Shown here in pieces: positions 6,324-14,237 of a stretch of DNA of 64,000 nucleotides. The notes under the pieces were generated by a model that searched no databases, was not told where the DNA came from, and saw only the letters and a list, made by a program, of their open reading frames with translations. Each line of letters begins with the position of its first letter. Within the stretch, counting starts at the first letter, position 1. The position numbers were made by a program, and so were the translations under genes. The stretch is from Vibrio aerogenes (GTDB lineage: Bacteria; Pseudomonadota; Gammaproteobacteria; Enterobacterales; Vibrionaceae): contig NZ_AP024863.1 of assembly GCF_024346755.1 (NCBI RefSeq), forward strand, positions 1-64,000, read 5' to 3'.

Positions 6324-7994
6324 ATGTCTGTCACTGCACTGGTTCAACAACTCAAATCTTCAAATCAGGATTTCGAATGGTATCCGACAACGGATGAAAT
6401 GCTGGATTGTATTCATCAGGATCTGTTTTCAACCTATTGCTGTTACGCCCGGCCGGATGACAAAGTCACCTGTTCGGTGCTCGATATTGGCGCGGGAAAC
6501 GGCAAAGCATTAAACCGCCTGACGGAAGGTAAAAAATTTGCGATAGAAAAATCAAAGCCGCTGCTGAATACACTGGATAAAGATATCTTTGTTGTCGGCA
6601 CTGATTTTCATCAGCAAACCCTGATTGATAAAAAAGTGGATGTGATTTTCTGCAATCCGCCTTATTCAGAATATAAGCAATGGGTGATGAAAGTCATTGC
6701 TGAAGCCAATGCCGAAACCATTTATTTTGTGATTCCTTCCCGCTGGTCTGAGGATGCCGATATTGAAAATTCACTCTCTGCCCGTTCCGCTGAAGCGGAA
6801 GTGATGTTCAGTGGTGATTTTTCTGCTGGCGAACGACAGGCCAGAGCGAAAATAGAGATTGTGAAAGTCAGACTGACACGTCAAAACTACAGTATTCACC
6901 GTCGGCAGCGCTGTATTGTTGATCCGTTTTCAATCTGGTTTGAACAGCATTTTCAGTTTGACGCAAAACGTTCTGAACATGGGTCCAGAGATCTGTTTTC
7001 AGAGCAAAAGCTGAAGCAAAATGTTGCCGGGGCTTCTGAGTTAATCAGAGATCAGGGATTCGTCAGCACGCTGGAAAGCCTCTATAACCGCGATATGGAC
7101 AAGCTGATTCACACTTACCTGAAGCTGAATGAAGTGGATGCTATGTTGCTGGATGAGCTGAATGTCAGCATTGAAGGGATTCAGAAAGCACTGAAACAGA
7201 AGATTACTTCACTGAAAGATCTGTACTGGAAAGAGCTATTCCATAATCTGGATACCATCACCGGCAAGCTATGCGTTGCCAGCCGTGAAAGATTGCTGAA
7301 GACGTTATTTGCTTATACCCATGTCGATTTCAATGCGGAGAATGCACACGCGGTTGTGATTTGGTGTATTAAAAATGCGAACCAGTATTTTGATAGTCAG
7401 CTGATCGATTTGGTTGAGAGAATGACTGAAAAAGCCAATATCGCTTTGTATCGCTCGAATCAAAAAACCTTTGGCGAGGAAGACTGGCGTTATTGCAGAA
7501 CACCCAAACAGCTGGACCGGTACAAGCTGGATTACCGGGTGGTGATGACCCGCACCGGAGGGATTTTTACTTCTGACTATTTTTTTGAAAAACGGGATCA
7601 TAACTTGTCTGACAGTGCGACGGACTTTATCAATGACCTGCTGACCGTGGCGCAGAATCTTGGCTTTGATACGTCGGCAACACCAAAGGCACAACAAAGA
7701 TTATGGGAGAGTAATAAGAAACAAGCGTTCAGTTATGACAATCATTCACTTGGCCAAGAGGTTGTACTTTTTGAGGCGAAAGCGTTTAAAAATGGCAATA
7801 TGCACATTAAATTTAATCAGGATTTTATCATGCGACTCAATGTGGAATTTGGCCGGTTGAAAGGGTGGTTAAAGTCTGCGGGTCATGCCGGTGATGAGTT
7901 GGAGATTGAAGCGGCAGAAGCCGTGCACTGCTTTCAATCGAATTTGCAGCTGACACACCATGAAGCGGATTTACCTAAATTAATCGCGGCCTGA
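6324..7994 (+). CDS. DUF4942-type DNA adenine methyltransferase
   Basis: 556 aa. The N-terminal part is a class I methyltransferase: SAM motif VLDIGAGNGKAL at about 51-62 and catalytic NPPY at about 111-114, as in N6-adenine enzymes. The C-terminal half (from about residue 250) matches the DUF4942 region often fused to plasmid and phage methyltransferases. It starts after AAGGAG. No restriction partner is adjacent, so it is probably an orphan methyltransferase that helps the plasmid evade host restriction or regulates its own genes. The 33-nt hairpin element lies in its leader. Confidence 0.85.
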   Translation: MSVTALVQQLKSSNQDFEWYPTTDEMLDCIHQDLFSTYCCYARPDDKVTCSVLDIGAGNGKALNRLTEGKKFAIEKSKPLLNTLDKDIFVVGTDFHQQTLIDKKVDVIFCNPPYSEYKQWVMKVIAEANAETIYFVIPSRWSEDADIENSLSARSAEAEVMFSGDFSAGERQARAKIEIVKVRLTRQNYSIHRRQRCIVDPFSIWFEQHFQFDAKRSEHGSRDLFSEQKLKQNVAGASELIRDQGFVSTLESLYNRDMDKLIHTYLKLNEVDAMLLDELNVSIEGIQKALKQKITSLKDLYWKELFHNLDTITGKLCVASRERLLKTLFAYTHVDFNAENAHAVVIWCIKNANQYFDSQLIDLVERMTEKANIALYRSNQKTFGEEDWRYCRTPKQLDRYKLDYRVVMTRTGGIFTSDYFFEKRDHNLSDSATDFINDLLTVAQNLGFDTSATPKAQQRLWESNKKQAFSYDNHSLGQEVVLFEAKAFKNGNMHIKFNQDFIMRLNVEFGRLKGWLKSAGHAGDELEIEAAEAVHCFQSNLQLTHHEADLPKLIAA

Positions 7995-8106
7995 GAAGCG
8001 GTTTAATTTTTGGGAGACAGGGCGCGCTCATTGGTTTGGCCTGCCAGAATTGAATCTGGTGAGCGCGCCCAGTGACTTTTCAGGGAGGAAAAGTCACCAA
8101 AACTCC

Positions 8107-8475
8107 TTATTTTTTTGATCGTCGCTGGATGTAATTCAAATACAAATATTTATATCCATGAAATGACAACAGAGAAAAGAAGAATGTGATTAGTAATAAT
8201 GCTGTTCTAAGAGGATGTGTTCCACCCCAGAAAGTTATGCAGTATAGACATAATGAGATAACTAAAATTAATCTGAATCGTTTATTGATATGCGGATAAA
8301 TAAACAAAACAGGAACAATCAAAAATACATAGGTAAAAAAAACAAAGGACAATCCAGCACTATGGCTCTGTGGTTGGTATAAAAATGTATATATTTTCAG
8401 CAAAACATCATGGATGACAAAAAAAGTCACACAAGCGAACAGAGAAAACAGTACTGTTTTTAGACGGGAAATCAT
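8107..8475 (-). CDS. Candidate immunity protein, four-helix membrane protein
   Basis: 122 aa, almost entirely four hydrophobic helices joined by short loops, with a basic tail. Its ATG overlaps the stop of the candidate effector (ATGA), and the pair follows a PAAR gene. Position, size and topology fit an immunity protein protecting the inner membrane or periplasm. Family not recognised, so the role is inferred from context. Confidence 0.6.
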   Translation of the reverse strand: MISRLKTVLFSLFACVTFFVIHDVLLKIYTFLYQPQSHSAGLSFVFFTYVFLIVPVLFIYPHINKRFRLILVISLCLYCITFWGGTHPLRTALLLITFFFSLLSFHGYKYLYLNYIQRRSKK

Positions 8476-9266
8476 AAGTATTTGTCTCTCTGTTCCTTTG
8501 TAATTTCATTAGAGAGGTTGTCGGGGTCATACCTGTTTATCAATTCGACCGTTTTCTTTCCTATGATAGAGTCTATCTCAACATAAGAAAATTTCTTACT
8601 CGCAAACAATGCCCCCCGCAATACAAAATAGTTATCCCAAGTATTGGTAGCATCTGCGTTATTGCCAAATACAGCATCTGTCAGACTACCGGTGGCAAAA
8701 CGGTGTCCGGTTTTTATAACCTCTGGAATGGATCTTGTGCTCCGGTAAGTATCTACAGCGAATGGAATTTGTCCAACAGCATCACTCCAGTATGGTTTGT
8801 CATTTATCAATGACAGAATGTATCCATCTGCTCCATCTGAAGCTGATTTCCAGTCACCAGAACCTCCCGAGCGAAAAGAAATTGACCATCTGTCTTGGGC
8901 TGAAAATGTATAAATATCATTCCACGTAAATACTTTATAAGATGATTTTATACTTTCTTTTAGGCTTGTGAATATAAGTTTCCGGTAGTTGTCAGCCAGG
9001 GGTTCAAACCATTGAATCTGAAGAGCATAAAGCTCATCTGCATGCATTATCTGAAAGTGTTCATTTTCACTATGTTTTAATATAAACAATATTGCCCCAG
9101 AAGACTTAGTGACGATGACCCAAAATGGTGGGACGTCTACCTTGTGAGGATCATCCAAATTTTCATCTGTTGCTTCAGATTCAATAACCAGCTCGGTCTT
9201 ACCGTTCTCTGTTTCAAAACAATACGTTTTACCGTCGATGATGATTTCTTCTTTTTTTATACCCAT
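8472..9266 (-). CDS. Candidate PAAR-linked T6SS effector
   Basis: 264 aa, no signal peptide, no membrane helix. The N-terminal 100 residues look like a beta-rich recognition domain; the C-terminal half (about 130-230) carries conserved-looking Gly, Trp and Asp residues. I do not recognise the toxin family. The gene starts 5 bp after the PAAR gene and overlaps the membrane protein gene, the usual order for T6SS tip, effector and immunity. A membrane-located immunity suggests a target in the envelope. Confidence 0.55.
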   Translation of the reverse strand: MGIKKEEIIIDGKTYCFETENGKTELVIESEATDENLDDPHKVDVPPFWVIVTKSSGAILFILKHSENEHFQIMHADELYALQIQWFEPLADNYRKLIFTSLKESIKSSYKVFTWNDIYTFSAQDRWSISFRSGGSGDWKSASDGADGYILSLINDKPYWSDAVGQIPFAVDTYRSTRSIPEVIKTGHRFATGSLTDAVFGNNADATNTWDNYFVLRGALFASKKFSYVEIDSIIGKKTVELINRYDPDNLSNEITKEQRDKYL

Positions 9267-9271
9267 TGCTT

Positions 9272-9748
9272 TTAACTTATATGAATTTTGATTTTTGTAG
9301 TAGCAGGAAGCTTTCCGGTATAAGTTTTTTCTGAGTTACCGGCAGTTAATAACTGTTTTTTTTCATTAAAAATCCGGAATTTGACCGGAGATGAAAAAGA
9401 AATATGCCGGTCGAATAAAACCAGTGATGAGACGATTTTTTTGGGGGGAGGGCTATCGACTTGATCGCCTATATTTACAGTCCCTCCACCAATAAGCGTA
9501 CCACCACAACTCACAGAACACCCTGTCATGGAAGCTGGTTTGCCATCTATCATCACTGTCGATGAACCTGAAGATATGGAACGGGGATGTGGTGGATGTT
9601 TTGGTTTACTATGAGGAGCAAGTGGGTCACCTACTCTGGCCGCTGGTATACCGTCAAATTTGACCGTAGGCGAGCCTGCTGTTACTGGTGTTGGAGGAAA
9701 ACCATCATGATCTGAACCGATATTTCCAACTTTGACGGCATTGCCCAT
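9272..9748 (-). CDS. PAAR-domain T6SS spike-tip protein
   Basis: 158 aa. Residues 1-97 contain the Gly/Pro-rich PAAR repeats (PAARVGDPLAPH, MIDGKPASMTGC, GGTVNIGDQ) that fold into the cone capping VgrG. A short C-terminal extension of about 60 residues looks like a small beta domain that may bind the effector encoded next. No T6SS structural genes are in the window, so it would load onto a machine encoded elsewhere. Confidence 0.88.
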   Translation of the reverse strand: MGNAVKVGNIGSDHDGFPPTPVTAGSPTVKFDGIPAARVGDPLAPHSKPKHPPHPRSISSGSSTVMIDGKPASMTGCSVSCGGTLIGGGTVNIGDQVDSPPPKKIVSSLVLFDRHISFSSPVKFRIFNEKKQLLTAGNSEKTYTGKLPATTKIKIHIS

Positions 9749-9911
9749 AATAGTAATTATTCCCCAAGCTTTTTCTTTTTGATTTTTGTATAGATATCAT
9801 ACATGTTTATATGTGTTTAGTTTTTTATGCTCTGAACGAGGTTTTTCTTCCATATTTAACATTGTTGAATATGGAGTTGGATATAAATTTATAGTGTTTT
9901 CTTTAAATACT

Positions 9912-9972
9912 TTTTTGCATGCAAAAATATTTTAATTGTCAATTTGACAAGTAAATTAGATCTTGTGATAAT
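9912..9972 (+). promoter_or_regulatory. Promoter with two palindromic operators
   Basis: The palindrome TTTTTGCATGCAAAAA (9912-9927, copy 3) lies directly upstream of a second perfect inverted repeat TTGTCAATTTGACAA (9936-9950). The right arm of the latter contains a consensus -35 TTGACA (9944-9949), followed after 17 bp by GATAAT (9967-9972) as -10. This is a well-formed promoter for the gene at 10035, with two operators placed to control it. Confidence 0.7.
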
Positions 9973-9991
9973 ACACATCATCAACACACAA

Positions 9992-10024
9992 ACGGCCGGG
10001 GATTGGCTCCGGCCTTATCTGAAG
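9992..10024 (+). promoter_or_regulatory. Repeated 5'-UTR hairpin element, copy 2
   Basis: Identical over 33 bases to 6281-6313, about 20 bp downstream of the promoter above and directly before the ribosome site GAAGAGGA. It would be transcribed as a GC-rich hairpin in the mRNA leader. Confidence 0.65.
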
Positions 10025-10034
10025 AGGATAGAAC

Positions 10035-10637
10035 ATGTTTTTCGATAATATTTCACGCATTCTTGCTGAGGGATGGAATGGATTCAGAGTCGGTGAAAAA
10101 CCGGACTGGACCCGGATTTCGTACATTGAATATCACCCGGTGTGCCAGCTGACAGACGAGCAGGGCAAGCCCTATATTGAACGCTATTGTGATTGTGAAC
10201 CTGAAACCGACATCTTTACATGGTCGGTTTACGGAACATTCGATGAAGAAGCGGCGTACCTGTTACATGATTGTGACTCTGAAGCTGACGCGATATCACT
10301 GATGGGATATTGCAATCTTTGCGTCACTTCCCGGCGGGAGCTATTACCCGGACTGGAACATTTATCTGTCAGCAAGCGCCCGGAAAACAATCAACCCGCT
10401 AAAGCGCCGGTGACTCCGGCATTGGTTCAGGATTTCCATATGATCTGTTGCTGCTGTGGTGAGGATGATTTTAGTGTGATTCCGGGAATTCCTCCGTTCA
10501 AACACCGGGATTCAGCAATGGAAGCCTGCCGGTTAGTGGCAGAGCAGGGGAGCAGCGCCACCCGCTACGCGGTTTTTCATATTCACCGGCATGGTGTCAG
10601 GCTGGTTGGATCTGAATTTCGGGGATGTGTGGGGTAG
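10035..10637 (+). CDS. Hypothetical Cys-rich plasmid protein
   Basis: 200 aa, soluble, not recognised. Cysteines cluster at about 54-56 (CDC), 97-100 (CNLC) and 137-140 (four Cys in a row), possibly metal ligands. The N-terminal part is acidic. Preceded by a consensus promoter, palindromic operators and the hairpin leader it shares with the methyltransferase gene, so it is probably co-regulated with plasmid establishment genes. Confidence 0.65.
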   Translation: MFFDNISRILAEGWNGFRVGEKPDWTRISYIEYHPVCQLTDEQGKPYIERYCDCEPETDIFTWSVYGTFDEEAAYLLHDCDSEADAISLMGYCNLCVTSRRELLPGLEHLSVSKRPENNQPAKAPVTPALVQDFHMICCCCGEDDFSVIPGIPPFKHRDSAMEACRLVAEQGSSATRYAVFHIHRHGVRLVGSEFRGCVG

Positions 10638-10728
10638 CGTCTCGGGTAATTTTGCGTCACCGGTGAGGACCGGTGACGGGATGTAGATCATGCTATTTTG
10701 TATATGAAAACTTTTATACTACAGAACG

Positions 10729-11340
10729 TTATGCTTTTTTATCATGAGTATTACAAACAAGTCTGAATTTATATAATTCTCCAGTCTTACCCAGATAACT
10801 GAGAAAACTTTTCCCCACTGGAGAGGTGAATTTATATTCACGTCCTACGGTTAAATTGTAAGTGGTGCTATTTAAATTTATGTATGTTTTACTATGTAAT
10901 GAATTCGTTATTACCGCCAGGGTATTCACATTACCACAGATACTAACGGCTTTATTTAAAGGCAATACTAGATCAGCATTCTCATTGTAGTTTAAATTTT
11001 CAGTTCTGTTTTTTATCTCAGATGCCATATTTACCACATCACGAGATTTGGACTCGAAAAGAGCCGTTGTCTGCACAATATTATTAACTCTGGTAACAAT
11101 ATCACCAATCTCGACTTTTATCTGATCGGGAATCTGTGACTTATCGACAACAGAATTAACTTTTTCATTCAATGATTTTTGCTCCAATGTTAACTCTTTA
11201 CTAATATGTGTTAACTCAATAACACTTTTTGATAGTGGGTCATCAAGTTTTAAATATTTGGACTTAATAATATCAAATCCAAATGTTGAGGCGCTGGTCA
11301 ATACACCGCCAACAATAGCCGCTATAAGTTCTCTCTTCAT
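10729..11340 (-). CDS. Hypothetical membrane-anchored coiled-coil protein
   Basis: 203 aa. One short N-terminal hydrophobic segment (residues 5-24), then a helical, coiled-coil-like region (about 30-115) and a C-terminal beta-rich part. AT-rich gene. Likely an envelope-anchored protein of unknown function. It stands alone between the gene at 10035 and the Stb-like operon. Confidence 0.55.
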   Translation of the reverse strand: MKRELIAAIVGGVLTSASTFGFDIIKSKYLKLDDPLSKSVIELTHISKELTLEQKSLNEKVNSVVDKSQIPDQIKVEIGDIVTRVNNIVQTTALFESKSRDVVNMASEIKNRTENLNYNENADLVLPLNKAVSICGNVNTLAVITNSLHSKTYINLNSTTYNLTVGREYKFTSPVGKSFLSYLGKTGELYKFRLVCNTHDKKA

Positions 11341-11544
11341 ATCACACCTTTCCTTATGGATATTTAGATTAATATAAAGTTTTGATTGTAAGTTTAATTA
11401 TTTGATTGGTGTTGATATCGTTAATTTATTTATGATATCCGTAAATATAAGTATTTTAACTTGTTTAATTATACGTCAAAATTACCATCACTCCCGGGTA
11501 AATGATGGGTAAATTATTTGCTCTTAGCTCACATTCATCTTCAT

Positions 11545-11943
11545 TTATTTATAAAATCCGATTTTAAACGTCCCATCCTCCACAAATTCAATCCCATAAC
11601 GTCCAAACAATCCCATAATCTTTTTCATGGTCTTGTCGCGAACTGACGACCGGCCAGATTCAAAATTGCGCAGGGCTGTTTTACTGACGCCGGATTCCGC
11701 ACAAAAACAATCACGGGTGAGCTTTAAGAATTCTCTCGCGGCCCGGCATTGTAAGCCGGTAATTGGCTGATGGGGTGGGGTGTAACCCCGGCGCTTGATT
11801 CGGATGCCAAACCGTTTGGCCCACGCTGAAGCGGTCGGGTAGGAAATGTTTAATACTTCAGCCATGGCGGTAAGACTGCCAGTATTCTGATAGACAGTCT
11901 GAATATCAGAACGGGTTAACTGATGATGTTTGAATTCTGGCAT
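11545..11943 (-). CDS. Two-HTH DNA-binding protein (XRE-like C-terminus)
   Basis: 132 aa from the ATG at 11943, chosen for its AGAGAAG ribosome site. Residues about 5-45 form a homeodomain-like HTH (SLTAMAEVLNISYPTASAWAKRFG). Residues about 65-115 form a Cro/C1-type HTH (CAESGVSKTALRNFESGRS). Last gene of the leftward StbB-like operon, 45 bp after the previous stop, so it may be its regulator. Confidence 0.7.
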   Translation of the reverse strand: MPEFKHHQLTRSDIQTVYQNTGSLTAMAEVLNISYPTASAWAKRFGIRIKRRGYTPPHQPITGLQCRAAREFLKLTRDCFCAESGVSKTALRNFESGRSSVRDKTMKKIMGLFGRYGIEFVEDGTFKIGFYK

Positions 11944-11987
11944 ATGCTTCTCTTTGAACCGGTATTTTGAACGGGCTGAATGACGGC

Positions 11988-12392
11988 TTACAACCAAATC
12001 ACAAGCAGATAGAAAATGACTGCAGTCAGAGAAGCACTGAATAAAGACGTCATTATCATTTTGCTGATATCGTGCGGACTGGTCTGGATGCTTTGGGCGC
12101 TGATGATTTCAAGCTGCTGGCTGATCTCATTTAGCGCCGTGTTGAGTTGAGGACTGAACTCACCTTGCTGATTCAGCTCGGATTGCTTTCTCAGCGCTCT
12201 TGACTGCGCTTCCACATCTGAAGTGATATCAAGAATCCGGTTGATTTTGCTCTGAAAGGACCCGTCCAGTTCTTTGGGAATTTGCCGGATGGTTTCATCC
12301 AGTGAATGAACCGCTTCCCTGATTTCTTCAATCTCTTCAACGGTGAGCTGTTTCACTAATGAAGACATATCGACTCTGTTGTCATCAGCCAT
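11988..12392 (-). CDS. Tail-anchored coiled-coil protein of the Stb-like operon
   Basis: 134 aa from ATG 12392, which overlaps the stop of the StbB-like gene. Largely helical with heptad-like Leu/Ile spacing, and a single C-terminal membrane helix (about 114-133), so it is an inner-membrane anchored coiled coil. It may tether the ATPase encoded upstream. Family not recognised. Confidence 0.6.
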   Translation of the reverse strand: MADDNRVDMSSLVKQLTVEEIEEIREAVHSLDETIRQIPKELDGSFQSKINRILDITSDVEAQSRALRKQSELNQQGEFSPQLNTALNEISQQLEIISAQSIQTSPHDISKMIMTSLFSASLTAVIFYLLVIWL

Positions 12393-13119
12393 GATTGAGC
12401 CGCTCAAGTTGCTGCTGCAGTTTGAGATACTCAATATTCAGCTTTTCATCAAAGGACTTCACCAGCCGCTGGCAGGATTTCTTTAAAGACAAAACAGAAC
12501 GGGCCTGCTTTGAATCGGCGTCGCGGATTGCCTGACGGTAATCGGTGCGATCGGTGAGCGTGTCATGATAGGTGGTTCCTAACCGCTCGATCAGGCTGAA
12601 AATATCACTGTCCGGAATGGTGATACACTCATCTAAATTGCTGCATGTCAGCGATGTCATTATGTCAGCGCTGACCAGAGTTTTAAACTGGTGTTCCAGA
12701 CTAAAGCTGTGATCCACCCGGTTCAGAAGCAGGATGATTCTGTCATCCGGCACCCCCAGATCAAGCAACTCATCGATCGTATTACAGGTGTCTTTTTGCT
12801 GCTTGTTTTCCGGGGTCACCGGAACCAGATACAGATCGATATCTTCATGCGCGCCGGTGTTCTCCCGCATGCCCTGAATAAACCCTTCGATATTGGATGA
12901 ACCGACATCAATAATCGCGACGTCTGAGGCGTCGATGTGCTGAAATACACCAATCATATCTTTTGATGAAACCTGATGATCGCTGTTACTGCCGGTGTTG
13001 ATGGTTTCAACACAAATCAGTTCAGCGTTTGCGATGCGGCGTTGAAGGAATATGCTGCAAATGGTGCTTTTTCCGACGTTTCCGGAGTTATTCAGCACGG
13101 CTATTTTTAAAAAATTCAT
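12385..13119 (-). CDS. StbB-like P-loop ATPase
   Basis: 244 aa from ATG 13119 (AGGAAG ribosome site). The N-terminal NNSGNVGKSTI is a deviant Walker A motif like those of plasmid StbB and other ParA-like proteins; DVAIIDVGSSN is the Walker B region. In plasmid R388, StbB acts with StbA in plasmid positioning and conjugation. Here it lies between a small DNA-binding-like gene and a tail-anchored gene, divergent from the mobilization genes, which fits a role in moving the plasmid or relaxosome. Confidence 0.75.
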   Translation of the reverse strand: MNFLKIAVLNNSGNVGKSTICSIFLQRRIANAELICVETINTGSNSDHQVSSKDMIGVFQHIDASDVAIIDVGSSNIEGFIQGMRENTGAHEDIDLYLVPVTPENKQQKDTCNTIDELLDLGVPDDRIILLLNRVDHSFSLEHQFKTLVSADIMTSLTCSNLDECITIPDSDIFSLIERLGTTYHDTLTDRTDYRQAIRDADSKQARSVLSLKKSCQRLVKSFDEKLNIEYLKLQQQLERLNHG

Positions 13120-13126
13120 GTTCTTC

Positions 13127-13606
13127 CTATACGATGTGCTTTTGTCTGATGATTTCATTCAGATAGTGTCTGAGCTCTCTGGTGTTATTGAGCGTTCCGG
13201 CTCTGATTAGTACTCTGACCTGTTCAGGGGTAAGACCGGCTGTTGTCAGATCGGCGATCAGCCGGTCCGGAATATCACTGAATATCAGTCGCCACTCACT
13301 GGCTGTCGCTTGGGGTGTCGTTGCGTTGACTTCCGGTTGCAGACAAGGAGCCAGAGCCGCTTTTTTGGCTGAAGGCGGCTGTACCTGCTGTTTTGCTTTT
13401 GCGTGCCGGATTAAGTCCTGAAAATGTTTCAGGCTGATCCCCAAATCTGCCATTTTGTAGAACCGGGTGTAACAAATACCGTTCTGCTTTAATATTTCAA
13501 TCTCTGGTAAATAGCGGATAAATATTGATCTTAAAGTGAATTCTCCACTGTCTATATCTGCTTTTATATGGCTGATAACATATTCTTTTCTTTGCCCGAT
13601 ATTCAT
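13127..13606 (-). CDS. Hypothetical DNA-binding-like protein, first gene of the Stb-like operon
   Basis: 159 aa, basic, no membrane segment. The N-terminal third (about 1-65) is helical and HTH-like. A Pro/Ala/Gln linker follows, then a helical C-terminal domain (about 105-158). Placed first in the operon, 7 bp before the StbB-like gene and divergent from mobC, the position of StbA/TraK-type proteins that bind near oriT. I infer such a role but cannot name the family. Confidence 0.55.
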   Translation of the reverse strand: MNIGQRKEYVISHIKADIDSGEFTLRSIFIRYLPEIEILKQNGICYTRFYKMADLGISLKHFQDLIRHAKAKQQVQPPSAKKAALAPCLQPEVNATTPQATASEWRLIFSDIPDRLIADLTTAGLTPEQVRVLIRAGTLNNTRELRHYLNEIIRQKHIV

Positions 13607-13862
13607 GAATTAATATCGCCTTGTTTATATCACGAGATGTTCACGATTTTATCTGGATTTATTTATGACAATCTCCGGATAAATATAATTTCGTCCGTTT
13701 TTCTGTAGATAATTACACGATGAATAAACGATTAATTCAAGACTTTCAGCCGATAAAACAATGTCATTCTGACATAACAAAATAAGTGAAGCACGTTGTC
13801 GAAAGTATACTTTCGCGTGCTCAGGGAATAGACTCCCCTGAAACCCCTGACGGATACACCCT
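13607..13862. other. Candidate origin of transfer (oriT) and divergent promoters
   Basis: 256-bp AT-rich gap between divergent Stb-like and mobilization genes. At 13800-13815 a perfect palindrome CGAAAGTATACTTTCG is framed by GCACG (13791-13795) and CGTGC (13816-13820). A second hairpin, TCAGGG with CCCCTGA (about 13821-13841), follows. oriT commonly lies upstream of the relaxosome genes and contains such inverted repeats. No nic sequence can be assigned by eye. Confidence 0.5.
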
Positions 13863-14237
13863 ATGAATGACGGGAACAAACGCGAGCAAAACAAGCATCG
13901 TGAGAAAGCGACGGTGCATATTCAGACCAAACTCACTGCATCTGAATATGAGCCCTTTAAAATAATCATTGAAACAACAGGAATAAAGAAATCTGAATTG
14001 TTCAGAAGTGTATTACTGGCGAACAATTACAACATTATTTTATCTGATCGGCATGGTTCAGATAAAACAAATCTATTATCTGGTGTGAATCTGGCAATTC
14101 ATTATTTAAATGAAATCTCTGCTCATTTGGTATCTGTAAAAAATAAAAGTCAGATCTCTGAAAAATATTTTATACAGGCAATGAATCGGTTGATTTCTCT
14201 GGAAAAACAGTTCATCGCCTGTCTGGAACAATGTTAG
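13863..14237 (+). CDS. MobC-like relaxosome accessory protein
   Basis: 124 aa, N-terminal basic tail followed by a ribbon-helix-helix-like segment (THIQTKLTASEYEPFK... KKSELFRSVLL at about 20-60) and a helical C-terminus. Such proteins bind oriT and help the relaxase. It overlaps the relaxase start by 7 bp and follows the candidate oriT. No clear Shine-Dalgarno before the ATG at 13863. Confidence 0.7.
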   Translation: MNDGNKREQNKHREKATVHIQTKLTASEYEPFKIIIETTGIKKSELFRSVLLANNYNIILSDRHGSDKTNLLSGVNLAIHYLNEISAHLVSVKNKSQISEKYFIQAMNRLISLEKQFIACLEQC

